A program made the position numbers and the translations under genes. DNA of 7,826 nucleotides from Syntrophaceae bacterium (GTDB lineage: Bacteria; Desulfobacterota; Syntrophia; Syntrophales; UBA2210): the NCBI GenBank assembly GCA_030619435.1, contig JAUXBI010000075.1:1-7826 (forward strand), in the 5' to 3' direction. Each line of letters opens with the position of its first letter. Positions within the stretch are counted from its first letter, which is position 1. The notes under the pieces are model-generated. The model was given only the letters and a program-made list of their open reading frames with translations, searched no databases and had not been told where the DNA came from. This document shows positions 1-6,447 of the stretch, piece after piece.

Positions 1-2
1 AA

Positions 3-512
3 AATGCTGCCGATATCGAAGAACTGGCGAGACAGGTTCCCGACACGGGCGGTGTCACCATGGTTCCCGCCTTTGTAGGCCTCGGAGCCCCCCACTGGAG
101 GTCAGATGCCAGAGGATTGATAGCCGGCCTGACACGCGGTACAAATCGTGCCCATCTCGCAAGGGCCGTGCTGGAAGGAATTGCGCTGCAAAATGTTGAA
201 ATTCTCTATGCCATGGAATCTGATAGCAAACAGAAACTGTTGAGTCTCAAGGTAGACGGAGGGGCCAGCAAAAACAACCTCTTGATGCAAATGCAGGCAG
301 ATCTTCTGGGATGCAGAATCATACGGCCTGAAATGGTAGAAGCAACCGCGTTGGGTGCGGCATTTCTTGCGGGAATAGGCGCGGGAATCATAAACAACAC
401 CAGCGAAATAACCGACATGGGGAACAAATACCATAGCTTTGAACCTGAGATTGACGCTGGTGAGCGCGAAGCGATTTTAGAAAGGTGGCAAACCGCTGTT
501 GGCAAGGCATAG
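3..512 (+). CDS. glpK: Glycerol kinase, C-terminal part (5' end outside window)
   Basis: This is the last 169 codons of an FGGY-family sugar kinase. Glycerol kinase phosphorylates glycerol with ATP to sn-glycerol 3-phosphate in the cytoplasm. The frame is open from the left edge, and the residues before the first internal ATG at 60 (ending PDTGGVT) continue the family alignment, so ATG 60 is not the start. Recognisable glycerol kinase segments are VPAFVGLGAPHW, the ARGLIAGLTRGTN stretch, the adenosine-binding block VDGGASKNNLLMQMQADLLG and VEATALGAAFLAG. These match the C-terminal ATPase-fold domain of GlpK better than xylulokinase or gluconokinase. It ends with TAG, 64 bases before the glycyl radical enzyme start. 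It may be the last gene of a separate glycerol operon, because nothing downstream obviously uses glycerol 3-phosphate. Family assignment is firm; glycerol as substrate is likely. Confidence 0.9.
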   Translation, partial: NAADIEELARQVPDTGGVTMVPAFVGLGAPHWRSDARGLIAGLTRGTNRAHLARAVLEGIALQNVEILYAMESDSKQKLLSLKVDGGASKNNLLMQMQADLLGCRIIRPEMVEATALGAAFLAGIGAGIINNTSEITDMGNKYHSFEPEIDAGEREAILERWQTAVGKA

Positions 513-564
513 TTAGTGTCTGTTCGTGATTTTGTTGATTGTTTCTAAAAAACCTTTATTTTTT

Positions 565-570
565 AAGGAG
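565..570 (+). promoter_or_regulatory. Ribosome binding site that fixes the GRE start at ATG 577
   Basis: AAGGAG lies six bases before ATG 577. The frame is also open upstream from a GTG at 526, but that codon has no comparable site, and the 17 extra residues it would add do not look like a GRE N-terminus. Confidence 0.8.
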
Positions 571-576
571 CGTGAC

Positions 577-3093
577 ATGCAACCTGATACAACCGAAAGC
601 TTCCAACCAAAACTCAAAGAGCCCAAGAACCTTTCCCCCAGGATTAAATGGCTGAGAGAGTACTATTTCAAAGGTTCAGAAAGATCATGGAATAACGATT
701 TTACTACCTGGACAACGGGCACACCGTGGGACATTCTGTTTGACGAAATGACCTTTTATATCGTGCCGGAGGTGTATCCTTTTATACAGACCTTCAGGTC
801 ATCAATCTATCAGGCTGCGCGTACGGTCAAACTGGACAAAGATTTCTGGTCCTGGAGTCTCCCCGAAAGAAAGGCTTGGTTCTTAAAGGAGGTCATGGTT
901 AATTATGTTCCTCAGGAAATTCTTCCTGGAGACCTCATTGCAGGGGCGAGATTCAATGTACAGACATCCATGTGCTGGACTGAAGAAGAGGCAAAAAAGA
1001 GAGATGGGCTCATTTATGGAAAAAGGGGAGCCAGAACAAGAATGAAATGGTTTCATGACCACGGATACGGGAACTCAGGTGCTACGAGCGGTCATGTAAT
1101 ACCCGGATATGAAAATGCCCTGAAAATCGGTTGGAAGGGAATATATGCAGACTTGGAGGCAAGGTACGAATCCTTTTCGTCAAAAGAACAAGAGGGTCCC
1201 CAGGGTTATCAATTACGTGCCATGATGACCGCCTCCACTATACCAAGAGACATGGCAGAGAAATATGCAGATCTCTCAACAAAACTCGCGATGGAAGAAA
1301 ACGATTCTGAGAGGAAGGATGAGCTCATCCTGATGGCTGAAAACCTGAAGAAGGTTCCCTGGGAACCCCCGGAAACCTTCTGGGAGGCAGTACAATCTTT
1401 ATGGCTTACCCACATGCTGATTATGAGCGATGAAAATTATCCGGGGCCGGGAGTATCCTTCGGCAGGATTGACCAGTATTTACTTCCCTACTGGGAATAT
1501 TCTCTCTCAAAGGGCATGGACAGGGAGTTCGGGAAAGAGATACTTAAGTGTTTCTGGGTGCATGCCAACACCGTCTATGATGCCATGATAAATGTTGGCA
1601 ATAACGGTATTACATCAGGATATGGCCAGCTTATTACTCTCTCCGGCATCGGAAAGAATGAAAAGGACATGACAAATGATCTCACCTACGCAATTCTCGA
1701 GGTCATTGATGAAATGTCACCCATTCTTGAGCCAAAACCTAACGTAAGGTTGCACAGAAATTCTCCCGAAGATCTTCTCGACAAAGTCGTTGATAGTATT
1801 TCCTCCAGCCAGGGTGCCCCCTTTCTCCTTAACTTTGACGAGAGGTCCATGGCGGGGATGATGCGCGAAGCAAAAAGGGCTGGCTGTACTGATCTTATCA
1901 ATGAAGATAATGTCTATGATTACGCGCCGGTAGGATGTCTGGAAAACACCATGGCAGGAAATGACAGATCAGGCACAGTGGACAATAATCTTAACCTTCT
2001 TAAGGCGGTGGAATTGACCCTCACCGGCGGCAAGGATATGATTAAATTTATCGATCCAATTACCGGGAAAAAGGATAAGATAAAGCAGGACGGGCCAAAG
2101 ACAGGGAACGCGAGCAAACTTGAGACCTGGGAAGAATTCTGGAAGGCCTACGAAGAGCACACACGATATATAGTAAAAAAATGTGTCGATACCTATGAAA
2201 CCTCGGAATCCATCAGGGCAGAGTTTTGCCCCACTCCTTATCTCTCCTGCCTGGTAAAGGGATGTGCCGAGAAAGCCATCGACATAACCCGAGGTGGTGC
2301 AGAACTCAGTTTTACTACTCTTGAAGGTGTTACCTTTGCAACCACCGTCGATTCCCTGCTAGCCATCAAATATCTCGTCTATGACCGGAAGGAATGCACC
2401 ATAGAGGAGATTGTAGAGGCATTAAAAGACAATTGGGAGGGACATGACGTTTTGCAGGCCAAGGCGAAATTTCGTGCACCCAAATATGGAAGGGATAACG
2501 ATGAAGCAGATGGAATGGCTCGAAAGGTCATGGATATGTGGAGTGACGAGGCATGGAAACACAGGACCATATCAACAAACCGTCAGTTTCGCCCCGGAAT
2601 GCTCAGCTGGAACTACTGGGTGGGTGACGGATACATCATGGCCGCCAGTGCCGATGGAAGGCCAAAAGGACAATTTTTGTCAAACGCAATCTGTCCTTCG
2701 AACGGTGCCGATATAAACGGTCCGACCGCTAATGTAAACTCTGTTGGAAAAGCGCTGGGAGGCAGGGTGAAAGATGGAAACGGAGACTGGGGTGACTATT
2801 TGAACAGTCTTCCAAACGGCGCCAGTCATACAATTACTCTGAATCCGGCTCTCCTGCGTGATCCCGAACACAAGGAAAAATTTAAGGCCTTTCTGAAAGG
2901 TTACGCGGAAAACAGCGGCACTTCACTTCAGATAAACATGGTGGGTGCAGATATGCTTAAGGATGCCCAGGAGCATCCCGAAGATTACCGTACCCTTTTG
3001 ATTCGAATAACGGGTTACAACGCATACTTTACCGGTATCGGCAGAGAACTTCAGGATGAGATAATTGCCCGCGAAATCCACAACAATTATTGA
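577..3093 (+). CDS. Glycyl radical enzyme, arylacetate decarboxylase-like
   Basis: This is an 838-residue oxygen-sensitive cytoplasmic glycyl radical enzyme with a PFL-like barrel (about residues 15-700) and a C-terminal glycyl radical domain. The radical loop is RITGYNAYF with Gly813, 26 residues from the end. The thiyl loop is APVGCLENTM with Cys454 and Glu456, the GCxE arrangement of non-PFL GREs. The tail (IGRELQDEIIARE) and the GCLE loop resemble 4-hydroxyphenylacetate decarboxylase (HPAD: GGCLET, IGKPIQDEVIART) and, from memory, indoleacetate and phenylacetate decarboxylases. Such enzymes release CO2 from an arylacetate to give skatole, toluene or p-cresol. Aligned by eye to HPAD, Glu637 corresponds to Glu583 here, while His536 falls near Asn470. 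HPAD needs a small subunit; none is encoded here. The activating enzyme follows directly. GRE membership is near certain, the subclass is probable and the substrate is unproven. Lyases and dehydratases of the same superfamily are alternatives. Confidence 0.93.
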   Translation: MQPDTTESFQPKLKEPKNLSPRIKWLREYYFKGSERSWNNDFTTWTTGTPWDILFDEMTFYIVPEVYPFIQTFRSSIYQAARTVKLDKDFWSWSLPERKAWFLKEVMVNYVPQEILPGDLIAGARFNVQTSMCWTEEEAKKRDGLIYGKRGARTRMKWFHDHGYGNSGATSGHVIPGYENALKIGWKGIYADLEARYESFSSKEQEGPQGYQLRAMMTASTIPRDMAEKYADLSTKLAMEENDSERKDELILMAENLKKVPWEPPETFWEAVQSLWLTHMLIMSDENYPGPGVSFGRIDQYLLPYWEYSLSKGMDREFGKEILKCFWVHANTVYDAMINVGNNGITSGYGQLITLSGIGKNEKDMTNDLTYAILEVIDEMSPILEPKPNVRLHRNSPEDLLDKVVDSISSSQGAPFLLNFDERSMAGMMREAKRAGCTDLINEDNVYDYAPVGCLENTMAGNDRSGTVDNNLNLLKAVELTLTGGKDMIKFIDPITGKKDKIKQDGPKTGNASKLETWEEFWKAYEEHTRYIVKKCVDTYETSESIRAEFCPTPYLSCLVKGCAEKAIDITRGGAELSFTTLEGVTFATTVDSLLAIKYLVYDRKECTIEEIVEALKDNWEGHDVLQAKAKFRAPKYGRDNDEADGMARKVMDMWSDEAWKHRTISTNRQFRPGMLSWNYWVGDGYIMAASADGRPKGQFLSNAICPSNGADINGPTANVNSVGKALGGRVKDGNGDWGDYLNSLPNGASHTITLNPALLRDPEHKEKFKAFLKGYAENSGTSLQINMVGADMLKDAQEHPEDYRTLLIRITGYNAYFTGIGRELQDEIIAREIHNNY

Positions 3094-3105
3094 AATAATC
3101 TTCAG

Positions 3106-3120
3106 AAGGAGCATTGAATA
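3106..3120 (+). promoter_or_regulatory. Strong ribosome site leading to an ATA codon in the start position
   Basis: AAGGAG at 3106-3111 is followed after six bases by ATA 3118-3120, in frame with the activating enzyme and directly after an in-frame TGA (3115-3117). No ATG, GTG or TTG in that frame lies at a usable distance. The first conventional codon is TTG 3148, 36 bases beyond the site. A TTG at 3114 is in another frame, is only two bases from the site, and meets a stop after 19 codons. Confidence 0.6.
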
Positions 3121-3147
3121 ATCGATTCGAAACAGAGATCAACCATA

Positions 3148-4152
3148 TTGCAGATTCAGAGACTCTCGACTGAAGATGGTCCGGGCATACGAACCACTGT
3201 CTTTTTCAAGGGTTGTTCGCTGAAATGCACCTGGTGCCAAAATCCCGAGAGCATCTCGATGAACCCCGAGGTTCAGTGGATGGAATCAAGATGTATCGGG
3301 TGTAGAACCTGCATAGAAGTCTGTCCCGAAAAAGCACTCTCCTTTACGGAAGAGGGGATACAAATCGAGAGAGAGCTCTGCACTAATTGCGGTATTTGCA
3401 GTGAAGAATGTCCGTCAACGGCAATGGAACTTCTGGGAATGGGATGGGATCTCGATGATCTTGTCAGAGAGGTAGGAAAAGACAGCATCTATTTTGAAAA
3501 GTCGGGTGGCGGGGTAACCGCATCGGGTGGTGAACCGGTTGTTCAGGCCGATTTCGTAGCTGTCTTCTTTAAAAAACTAAAAGAAATGGGCATACATACG
3601 GCCCTCGATACGTGTGGTTTCTACACACAGAAGGCTCTCGACAAGATACTTCCCTATTCAGATCTGGTGCTCTACGATATTAAAGAGATAGATCCAGTAA
3701 AGCATAATGACTTTACGGGTAATTCCAATGAATTAATTCTCAACAATCTCATCCATATATGCGATTACATGAGGACACATGATAATCCTTGCGATCTCTG
3801 GATAAGAACCCCCGTCATTCCCGGTGCGACGGAAACGGAAGAAAATATCTTCGGAATCGGCGCATTCATAGCAACCTCTCTAAAGGGGAAAGTTGCAAAA
3901 TGGGAGCTTTGTTCATTCAACAATCTCTGCAGCGACAAATATTTGCGCCTCGGCCTTGACTGGGCTTTCAAAGAGAAACCCCTTCTAACAAAGAGCCGTG
4001 TGGAAGAGTTGATCAATGTTGCCAGAAACTCGGGTGTTGATCCGGATATTGTCTGTTGGTCGGGACCTGTGAAGTTTGAAAATGACAATACAAAAAGTGG
4101 GGATAACGAAACAAAACCGGAGATTACAAAGAATTACAGCGTAGCGCTTTAG
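3148..4152 (+). CDS. Glycyl radical enzyme activating enzyme (radical SAM)
   Basis: This is a radical S-adenosylmethionine protein that abstracts hydrogen from the glycine of the preceding GRE (probably its Gly813). Counting from TTG 3148 (334 residues), the SAM cluster motif CX3CX2C is Cys23, Cys27, Cys30 after the DGPGIRTTVFFKG segment. Two ferredoxin-like 4Fe-4S inserts follow, Cys49-52-55-59 and Cys78-81-84-88, as in activases of non-PFL GREs. The SAM-binding SGGEP is at 126-130, with YDIKEID and HNDFTG blocks further on. The last 25 or so residues are a hydrophilic tail. The coordinates use the first conventional start codon, but the true start may be ATA 3118. Ten more residues, read IIDSKQRSTI, would then precede LQIQRLS and supply the missing edge of the first beta strand. 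The gene lies 54 bases after the GRE and 22 before the next gene, so it is surely co-transcribed. Confidence 0.93.
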   Translation: MQIQRLSTEDGPGIRTTVFFKGCSLKCTWCQNPESISMNPEVQWMESRCIGCRTCIEVCPEKALSFTEEGIQIERELCTNCGICSEECPSTAMELLGMGWDLDDLVREVGKDSIYFEKSGGGVTASGGEPVVQADFVAVFFKKLKEMGIHTALDTCGFYTQKALDKILPYSDLVLYDIKEIDPVKHNDFTGNSNELILNNLIHICDYMRTHDNPCDLWIRTPVIPGATETEENIFGIGAFIATSLKGKVAKWELCSFNNLCSDKYLRLGLDWAFKEKPLLTKSRVEELINVARNSGVDPDIVCWSGPVKFENDNTKSGDNETKPEITKNYSVAL

Positions 4153-4174
4153 AATATTTAAAGGAGGCTTTTTT

Positions 4175-5020
4175 GTGGAAAAGAAAAATGCTTTTGATGC
4201 GGCTGATTTAAAAGAGTTTGAACCCGAGGCAAAAGTGGGGCTTATTTCTACAATAAACTACGAAGGACTTCCCCATATTACCCTTATTACCGCACTTCAG
4301 GCCAAAGGCACAAAGCAGCTGATATGGGGACAGTTTACTGAGGGCATGAGCAAAAAGAATGTCATGAGTAATCCCAATACAGCCTTCTTGATAATGACCA
4401 TGGACAAGAGTCTCTGGAGAGGAAAGGCCCTTTATACGCACAAGGTAAAAGAAGGCGAAGACTATGAGATGTTTAACAAAAAGCCGATGTTCCGCTACAA
4501 TTGCTACTGCGGCATACACACCGTACATTATATGGATCTCGTCGAAACCTATGGGAGGGAAAGCCTGCCCCTTGCTAAAATAGTTATATCTTCTCTTTTC
4601 ACCATGGTTTCCAGATCGAGGGCAAAGACAAATATTTCCAATTCCATTTTAAAACCCTGGGCATATAAAGTCTTTAACAGGCTGGACAGCCTCAAGTTTC
4701 TGTCGTATATCGACGACGATGGTTTCCCGACACTTATTCCACTTATCCAGTGCCAGGCATCCGACAGCAGGCGACTTGCCTTTTCACCATTTGCTTATGG
4801 AGACGAGCTGTTATCTTTGGAGAGCGGAAAAGAAGTCGCCATATTCGCCCTCACTATGGACATGGAGGATATCCTGATACGCGGTATATTTCAGGGATTT
4901 AAAAGATATAATGCTGTAAAACTCGGGACGGTAGACGTAGGCTGGGTATACAACTCTATGCCCCCCAAGCAGGGGCAAATTTACCCGGTGGAAGAACTTC
5001 GCCCCGTCGTCAATTTCTGA
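4175..5020 (+). CDS. Pyridoxamine-phosphate-oxidase-like split-barrel protein, two halves
   Basis: This 281-residue cytoplasmic protein looks like a tandem FMN-binding split barrel of the pyridoxamine 5'-phosphate oxidase superfamily. The first half (about residues 8-110) starts EAKVGLISTINYEGLPHITL and has strand patterns such as TKQLIWGQF and NTAFLIMTM. The second half (about 170-265) restarts similarly with LKFLSYIDDDGFPTLIP and ends with a predicted strand region before PVEELRPVV. A linker of about 60 residues includes a Cys pair in NCYCG and a hydrophobic segment near residues 130-147. The GTG start is set by AAGGAGG at 4161-4167, seven bases upstream. Superfamily members bind FMN, F420 or heme and act as oxidases, reductases or cofactor-binding proteins; no specific reaction can be assigned. 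Its position directly behind the GRE activase suggests a role in the same pathway, for example reducing a product or supplying electrons, but that is conjecture. Confidence 0.75.
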   Translation: MEKKNAFDAADLKEFEPEAKVGLISTINYEGLPHITLITALQAKGTKQLIWGQFTEGMSKKNVMSNPNTAFLIMTMDKSLWRGKALYTHKVKEGEDYEMFNKKPMFRYNCYCGIHTVHYMDLVETYGRESLPLAKIVISSLFTMVSRSRAKTNISNSILKPWAYKVFNRLDSLKFLSYIDDDGFPTLIPLIQCQASDSRRLAFSPFAYGDELLSLESGKEVAIFALTMDMEDILIRGIFQGFKRYNAVKLGTVDVGWVYNSMPPKQGQIYPVEELRPVVNF

Positions 5021-5038
5021 TGCGCTTGTAACTCTGCC

Positions 5039-5110
5039 ATACCGGCGCGTGTGCTTGTCACCAGAGGGCTGTGCCGGGTAAAAGGTGGCGGGCCGGCTGC
5101 AGGGCTGAGA
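5039..5110 (+). pseudogene. Relic of the 5' end of a D-2-hydroxyacid dehydrogenase gene
   Basis: The short spacer after the split-barrel gene contains DNA clearly related to codons 17-40 of the dehydrogenase at 6448. Bases 5048-5063 match 6496-6511 at 15 of 16; 5065-5068 match 6512-6515; 5072-5079 match 6518-6525 exactly; 5080-5089 match 6526-6535 at 7 of 10; and 5095-5104 match 6556-6565 exactly, with about 13-16 bases missing between the last two blocks. Translated from 5048 it reads RVLVTRGL against RVVVTKGL, a typical N-terminal strand of this family. There is no start codon (ATA at 5039 sits where ATG would be expected), no ribosome site, and a TAG at 5114. The rest of the gene is absent. 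It appears to be the surviving edge of a second dehydrogenase gene, or a partial old duplication of the 6448 gene. Confidence 0.6.
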
Positions 5111-5132
5111 GAATAGCTTAATGTGTCATAAT
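5105..5132 (+). promoter_or_regulatory. Possible sigma70-type promoter for the transporter gene
   Basis: CTGAGA (5105-5110, four of six to the -35 consensus) and CATAAT (5127-5132, five of six to the -10 consensus) are 16 bases apart, and transcription would begin about 20 bases before the GTG start. An imperfect inverted repeat, CTTAATG (5117-5123) and CATTTAAG (5140-5147), brackets the -10 and touches the ribosome site, so it could be an operator or a weak hairpin over the site. This is consensus matching by eye in AT-rich DNA, so chance is a real possibility. Confidence 0.3.
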
Positions 5133-6418
5133 ATTTTAACATTTAAGGAGGTAGGAAGGTGCATAACAAAAGTTACAATCGATGGTTAATTGTTGTCGGA
5201 GCTGTAATCGTACAGGTTTGTCTGGGAGCTTTGTATACTTGGAGTGTTTTCCAAAAGCCTATACAGGAAGCTTTTAATTGGTCTGCCCCACAAGTATCTT
5301 TAGCGTTTTCTATCAATCTCGCAATGATTCCTTTTTTCATGATTCTTGCGGGTAGACAATTAGAAAGATTTGGTCCTACTAAAATGGTAATCGCCGGAGC
5401 ATTAGTATTATCAACAGGATTACTAATTGCAAGTCAAACATCATCGCTTGCTATGTTATATATCGGCTACGGTATTTTCGGAGGAGCAGGTATAGGAATT
5501 ACTTACGGTATTCCAATCGCAACCTGTATAAAATGGTTTCCGGACAAGAGAGGGATGATTGGTGGCCTGGCAGTCGCGGGATTCGGGCTTGGTTCAGTAT
5601 TCTATGCTCCTGTGGCAGCTTTACTTGTTGAAAACTATGGACCATTTACAACATTCTTTTGGCAAGCGGTTTATACAATAGTTGGTGTTTCTATTGGTGG
5701 AAAATTAATGAAAGCACCTCCATCTGGTTATATTCCGGAAGGATGGAAGGGGCCGGGAACAAATACTGGAAACTTAAAAACAAACAAATATGATTTCACG
5801 CCTAAAGAAATGCTTAGAACCCCGCAATATTATTTCTTATTAGTAATGTATACCTTCGCTAACATCGCAGGTTTGATGATAATTGCACATGCTTCTCCTA
5901 TCGGTCAACAGATAGCAAACTTATCACCAATGCAAGCAGGCTCGATAGTCAGTATTCTTGCAATTGTTAATACAATAGGAAGAATATTCTGGGCAACATT
6001 GTCAGATAAAACCGGCCGTATGCGAGCGCTATTTATTATGTATGTGATTAGCGCGGTAACAATGTTTAGTATGAACTCACTTGATAATTTCTGGCTGTAT
6101 GCATTAGGAGTATCTCTTATAGCATTTTGCTTTGGGGGCGCGATGGGTACGTTCCCGTCTGTTGCAGCAGATTTTTACGGCGCCAAACATGTTGGTGTAA
6201 ACTATGGTTTTATTTTTCTCGCATATAGTGGTGGTGCACTAATAGGACCAAGACTTGCGGCTGTAGTTGTAGATTCTTCCGGTGGAAACTATCAAATGGC
6301 ATTCTTGATTACTGGTATTTTATGTTCAATTGGGGCGATTATGGCATTGTTCTCAAAGATGCCTAAGGTTCCAGAATCATAGAAGACAGATATTAAGGAA
6401 CATAGTATCGGCCTATAA
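5111..6418. other. AT-rich island covering the transporter gene
   Basis: Base composition shifts sharply near 5110 from GC-rich to AT-rich and returns near 6418. Hand counts per 60-base line give 30% GC (5401), 45% (5461) and 35% (5821) inside, against 55% (1321) and 52% (6661) in neighbouring genes. Codons such as TTA, ATT, AAT and ACA dominate within. No transposase, terminal inverted repeats or tRNA was seen at the edges. The most economical explanation is a transporter gene acquired from a lower-GC genome. Confidence 0.6.
5159..6382 (+). CDS. MFS transporter, OFA (oxalate/formate antiporter-like) family
   Basis: This is a 407-residue inner membrane secondary transporter with about 12 hydrophobic helices, roughly at residues 8-28, 45-65, 74-92, 96-118, 134-156, 163-182, 224-245, 256-276, 285-305, 312-331, 345-367 and 376-398. 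OFA features include the N-terminal LGALYTWSVF with the following QEAFNWS, the loop 2-3 motif GRQLERFGPTK, GGAGIGITYG, CIKWFPDKRGMIGGLAVAGFGLG in helices 4-5, and the second loop motif GRIFWATLSDKTGR. Family members exchange or co-transport small carboxylates such as oxalate, formate, pyruvate or other monocarboxylates. I saw no residue set that fixes the substrate. The GTG start has AAGGAGG at 5145-5151, seven bases upstream. Composition differs strongly from the neighbours, suggesting transfer. In this setting an arylacetate, aryl-lactate, glycerate or oxoacid cargo is plausible. Confidence 0.88.
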   Translation: MHNKSYNRWLIVVGAVIVQVCLGALYTWSVFQKPIQEAFNWSAPQVSLAFSINLAMIPFFMILAGRQLERFGPTKMVIAGALVLSTGLLIASQTSSLAMLYIGYGIFGGAGIGITYGIPIATCIKWFPDKRGMIGGLAVAGFGLGSVFYAPVAALLVENYGPFTTFFWQAVYTIVGVSIGGKLMKAPPSGYIPEGWKGPGTNTGNLKTNKYDFTPKEMLRTPQYYFLLVMYTFANIAGLMIIAHASPIGQQIANLSPMQAGSIVSILAIVNTIGRIFWATLSDKTGRMRALFIMYVISAVTMFSMNSLDNFWLYALGVSLIAFCFGGAMGTFPSVAADFYGAKHVGVNYGFIFLAYSGGALIGPRLAAVVVDSSGGNYQMAFLITGILCSIGAIMALFSKMPKVPES

Positions 6419-6419
6419 C

Positions 6420-6435
6420 AGGGGCAGAGGCCCCT
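6420..6435 (+). promoter_or_regulatory. Small GC hairpin just before the dehydrogenase ribosome site
   Basis: AGGGGC (6420-6425) and GCCCCT (6430-6435) pair perfectly around the four-base loop AGAG. The stem ends one base before AGGAGG (6437-6442), which precedes ATG 6448 by five bases. Only two T residues follow, so it is a poor intrinsic terminator. It may instead be an mRNA structure that affects translation, or a processing end between the transporter and dehydrogenase messages. Confidence 0.35.
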
Positions 6436-6447
6436 TAGGAGGCACTC

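Noticed and set aside
535..562. Promoter-like TTGATT and TATTTT before the GRE
   Set aside because: Both boxes match only four of six, and the implied transcript start (about 569) would fall inside the ribosome site, so it would not give a usable message.
526..576. N-terminal extension of the GRE from GTG 526
   Set aside because: There is no ribosome site before it, the extra 17 residues are hydrophobic and unlike the family, and ATG 577 has AAGGAG at ideal spacing.
2444..2716. Plus-strand 90-codon frame inside the GRE gene
   Set aside because: It overlaps conserved GRE sequence in another frame and resembles no protein I know.
5069..5106. Hairpin in the GC-rich spacer (CTGTGCCGG with CCGGCTGCAG) as a terminator
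   Set aside because: The stem has a bulge and a 15-base loop and no T run follows. The bases are better explained as a dehydrogenase gene relic.
5021..5116. Readthrough of the split-barrel stop TGA at 5018 as selenocysteine or a longer protein
   Set aside because: The 31 open codons after TGA match the dehydrogenase relic, not the split-barrel family, and no SECIS-like structure was seen.
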